A stretch of DNA of 32,500 nt, taken from positions 7,956 to 40,455 of the forward strand of contig JAHBMJ010000388.1 of assembly GCA_018398765.1 (NCBI GenBank), given 5' to 3'. This DNA is from Chromera velia (taxonomy: Eukaryota; Sar; Chromeraceae). Under the pieces are notes generated by a model, which saw only the letters and a program-made list of their open reading frames with translations, did no database searches and had not been told where the DNA came from. Shown piece by piece: positions 25,086 through 30,072 of the stretch (positions are counted from its first letter, which is position 1; each line of letters opens with the position of its first letter). Both the position numbers and the translations under genes were made by a program.

Positions 25086-27327
25086 CATACACACACACTC
25101 CTCACCCAGGTGCTTTGCAAACCTTGCTCTTCTCTTTTACCTTGCTGTTCGACCAAGCACTAGGGCGATGAAAAGGCGAGGATTGACAATAAGAGACGAG
25201 ACAGAGAGAGGGAGAGGAACAAACCGAGAGGTCGAAGTCGTTGTCCCAACTGTTGCGGCGCCACAACTGCAAAGACGGGAGGCCATCCAAGTAAACAAAC
25301 ATGAGAGGCAAAACGTCGGATGGCCCTTTTATGGGGCGTGGGTCTCTGGAATTTACCTAATGCAGACAAACAACACAACGAAAAATGAAAAGACGCGAAG
25401 AAGGAGAAAAAAAAAGGAGAGAAGGAGGATTCCGGCAGAGTTTTGTTACAGATTAAAAAAAAAAACGACCGACAGAGATAAAGTGCGTATGTATTGGGCA
25501 GTCAACAGAGGAATTTCAAACAGCACTGACAGCTAGTCAGGGCGCTGTGCGCCCACACACAGGGACGTCTAGCAGCTCAAGCATGCTCAGATATTAACCT
25601 CTGATGGGATCAGGAAACAGTGATCGAGCGATTGACTGACCAGCCGATCGACTGTCTGACAGATCTGACTAATTGAGTGAGGGAAAGAGCGGCTCAATAA
25701 GTGAATGACAGTCTGACTGACGTCCACGAGTAGCTAAGCCCTGCAGTTTGTGTCGATCTGGCAACGTTCTTCATAAAATTCGGGTCGAAGGACTGGGAGG
25801 CGTCGAGCACAAACGGGCACCGGACGTCGTGCAAAAGTTCTCTGCGCATTCGATCGATCAGCATGAAAAGGACAAACGTTCATAATTCAGTACGACTCAG
25901 TCAGTCATATTAGGGTGAGAACAACATGGACGAACTATGAGGTCTCTCATTTCTTCTTTTTATCTCCATTTCTCCTGATCACTCGACTTCAAACCAAGAC
26001 TACAAGCAGAACAGATGAGACCTTATGGGTTGTCTGGAAGGGCTTCGGTGCCTCTCCTTTCGACAAGCAAAGAAGCAGACAAGATGGATTGCCGTGTTTT
26101 CTCTTTTCTCATGAGCTTCCGTTTCAGTCGTGCACAGAAAGACGGAAACATGTTACAGGACATAGACGCTTCCGGGAATGTGAGGTTGCCACACTCCTTC
26201 GAATCATTGAATCTGCGGTGCAGAAGGGAGAATGAAGCACAGAGAAGTGCATCAAAACATACATATGTATGACAGACTTGTACGGGAGAACTGGCACTGG
26301 AGGGAGCCGGTCCGCCGTCGCAACTGTGAAAACAATGGACGCAACATATCGCCCAGCTGGGTAAAAGGCAGTGTCCAGATCGTGTTTGATCAGAACGAGA
26401 CTCTGCAAGCAGGTAGGCAGACGGGCAGGTAGAGGAATGTGGACAGGCCGACAGATAAATAGACAGCGCAAAGAAAGGGAGGCAAAAACAGAGGCGAGGG
26501 GAAGAAGAGAAAGAGGTCAATCTGTCGATATTTCTGCGCAGCATAAGCAGCTCCAAACGCCCTGATGTTTATAGGTTGTTCACTCTCCGAGCACTTTCTT
26601 TGTATCGACCCATCTGTCTTTGTATCCTTCCCTCGTTTCATTCATCCCTGCAAGATCTGGTCTAGCTCGTTGCTGAAGGAAGCCGACCACACAAACCTGC
26701 GCTGTCGGTTCAACGGATGAGTCGTAGGAGTCCACGTTTCCTGACACGCGTTCCCTACTTGCCGCCTCTTCGGCCTCTGTTCCATAGTATGCAATCAGCT
26801 GCAAAGATGTGAAAAAAAAAAAGGGTCGGATAATATTCTGAAGCAGATAAGAGGAAACACGGTGAGAGGTAGGGGGAGGCAGAAGGTCACAGATCGAAGG
26901 GGATGGAGCAAAAAATGAAAGACCGAAACCTTCAGCCCGCTCGAGAAAACGAGACAGATTGTGAATCTTTCTGTTTTGTGTCTGGCAGGCCCATGTTTTT
27001 TTTACAAGATCTTGGAACCTGTCACTCCGAGATGTTGGTCTGCAGTCTGTGCATGTGCACGGAGAGGGAGGCTGCAGAGAGAGAGCTGAGTGCTCCGACG
27101 GACTGAGAAGAGGTGCACACCTACCTCAAAGGTGTAGTTGTATCCGGGTCTGAGGACGTTGGACGGAATCTGCAGGGTGCTCTGTGAGGAGGTCAGTGCT
27201 CTGAGGGCGTCAATGTTGAGCGTGTGACGGTAGGACGGGGTGGTTTCAGGAATCTGTCTCCACTTGTAGATCACAAACCTGCACGTGCACACGCACGCAC
27301 GCACACATACATACACACACACACACA

Positions 27328-27364
<37 letters not shown>

Positions 27365-30036
27365 GCACACACACACGCACACACACGCGAGCGCGCGCGC
27401 CCTCTAGTGCACTTTCTCCCATGATCAAAGCATCTATGGATACCTGAATACAGTCGAAAAGGAGGAAAGAGGGACAAACGATCTTTACGGTGCTTTACAG
27501 ATCGGTCGACAGAACGGAAAAAGAAGTCTGATTGAAGACCAATGTTCCAACAAAAAGTGAGAGAGAGACGCAGAGTTGTCATACAGAGAGGGCAGAATCA
27601 TGTAGATATTCGAGCGAGCAGATTTTGTCTGTCTATCTATCTGTCTGCCTTTCTCTCTCCCCCATTGACGTTCCAGAAACTATCTATGTGTGAGAGAGAC
27701 CTCAGCAAATGCAGCCTGGTGGATGGAGAGATAAGCGCCTGTTCAGAGAAACGTGCAAGGTGAAGGGAAAGGACTGGACGACCAAGCCAGTTCGCAGACT
27801 CACTTTTCAGCACACACCTGACTGACTGACTGACTGACTGACTGACTGACTGACTGACTGAGTGACTGACTGACTGACTGACTGACTGACTGACCGACTG
27901 ACTGACTGACTGACTGACTGACTGACCGACTGACTGACTGACTGACTGACTGACTGACTCCGAGGAGCTCCTCTGACAGCCTTCAGGAAGGACCCCGGCT
28001 TCCGACCCGCCGCTTCCGAGAAGGCCCGCCTCCAGAACGACACCGAGGGAGGGTTCGACATCCTCTTTTTCGTTCGAGGAGAGGGGACGAATTAGGGGAA
28101 TTGCCACGGTCACGAAGAACACGTTCGCCTGCAGGTGTTCTCTTATTGACACATGACAGTCGGTTGGTTCTTCGTTAGCTCCTTCCTTCCTTTATTCATT
28201 CATTGTAAAATTCATCCATGCATGCATGCATTCATTAGTTCATCCAGGCAGGCAGGAAGGCAGGCAGGCAAGCAGGCAGGAAACCAAAGCACGCGAGAGA
28301 GAGTGCAAGCAACCGACAACTTTCGATGCAAAACGTAGCCGATTACTGAATAATTTGGAGTAGAAAACGGAAAGGAAAGATGGGTGATGATGAAGATGAA
28401 TTACACGCATACAAAACAGAGATGCCAAAAACAAGTGTTTCATGCATAAACAGGATTTCTCAATATTGGACAGGCGTGCCAAAAGAGAGAAAAGAAGCGA
28501 AAGGTTATTGCGGGGGGAGACTCCTGTCTGTCCAAAAGCAAAAAGCCAAACCTGCCTTTTCTTTGAGTGTGAAACCCGCAAAGTTTGTCACTGTGACTGA
28601 AAAGTTGAACCTGCAGTTAGTGATCACTCATGTATGGCCCACAAACAAACGCATTTTGCCCCTTGCTCTTTTCCTGCACATCTCCAGAAACTTCGATGGA
28701 AATGTGTTTCCTTCCTTCATTCATTCAGCCTAATCGACAAAGTAAAAAGCACTCCGGCCTGATTGAAGCTCCCAATATCTTGAATAAAATGGTAGGGGGT
28801 CAATACACGGCCTGCCACCACGACAATGGATCCTGAAAAGAATGCGAACAAAGGACGGCTGTATACCATAGCAATGTCCGGAAAAAGACAGTGCATCATT
28901 CCTGATGCCCCCCCCCCCCGGCGCGATTTGGTCACCAGCATTTCAGACTTGGACATTTCGTTTGCGTGTGTTGTCCGAGAGGTTGATCGAGCATAGCCAT
29001 GCATCTAAAGAGGTACTCTCCCACTCAATCACTCACCTGCTGGAAAAGGACGAATCAGTGGAGGCCTGCAGTCTCCGTCGTCGCAGTGTCTCGTGCACCT
29101 CGAATGTGCGTGCGTCCTGCAGGGCTGCGTCCTCTTCTTCCAGGCTTCTTCCCGTTCCGTCTTCTGAGAAGAAGGGAGAGAAAGAATACGAAGACGCGCC
29201 TCCTCTGACAGGAAGAAAGTCCTCCCAAGAGAAGACGACAGCAGGAAACGAGTCTACGGACTGGAACGATTCTGTGAGGATCCTGGGATCTCCCAAGATC
29301 CCTGTGTGTGCCTGATCGCGTTGATTTCCCCTCTGCAGGCTTCTGAGAGGATCCGTGATCGGTTGGGAGCCGTCCTGCATGCAGGCAGTCGTTGCACAAC
29401 CGGTTTGGTTGTTTTGTCAATCCAAAATTAAGGCATAGACCTTTGAATGCTGCTGTTGATTGTATGTACTCTCCCACACATTGATTGGGCGGATCACGTC
29501 TCAACCCCCACAAAGTGACTTCTTTGCCATGATTCTCTTGGCGGGATCGAGGATTCGCAATCCGTCGACTTTTTGAAGCAAAGGTAAGAGAAACCCTACT
29601 GACACTTGCACCAAAACAATCACATAGAGATCTCACCGAATTGTGTTGTAAACAAAGCTAATCCAGTCATTTCACAGATTGAAGTTGTTTCAGTGTGAGA
29701 GGACAAGAAAGGTTGTCAAACACTGCAAATAGACAGACACCGGGTCCCCATGCAGTCTTCACCTAAGAGCGCAACCCCATAAATGCCACTCCAGTCCCTC
29801 AAGGAAGGCCCTTCCGTTCCCTTCATCCATCCATCCATCCATCCATTCCACCGAGCGAATGGGTGAGTCACTTGAGATGGTTGCAACACCAACCAACCTG
29901 TACGGGAAAGAGGTTGTATTGGGTCTGGAGGCCGAGGAACCAGGAGTTGCGGGCCCAGGGAAGTTCAGACACCACCTTCCATCCCAAGTCATCGTCTGCA
30001 GAAACAAAGAAAGAAAGAAAAAAAGAAAGAAGGAAG

Positions 30037-30072
<36 letters not shown>

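Noticed and set aside
24772-25536. 254-codon plus-strand frame
   Set aside because: It runs through two microsatellites (the ValCys/ProSer and ThrAspArg runs) and opposes exon 13; no domain and no context.
27637-28152. Long minus-strand frame with a Ser-Gln-Ser-Val repeat
   Set aside because: Only the first 56 codons (exon 8) are coding; the rest is the (GTCA)n array after the donor, which is open in all frames because the unit has no stop.
28740-28832. Possible minus-strand exon with [18 protein letters not shown]
   Set aside because: Needs phase 1 while exon 6 leaves phase 2, has no good donor, and exon 7 already joins exon 6 in phase.
28907-28919. Poly-C run
   Set aside because: Isolated homopolymer in intron 6; no further structure around it.
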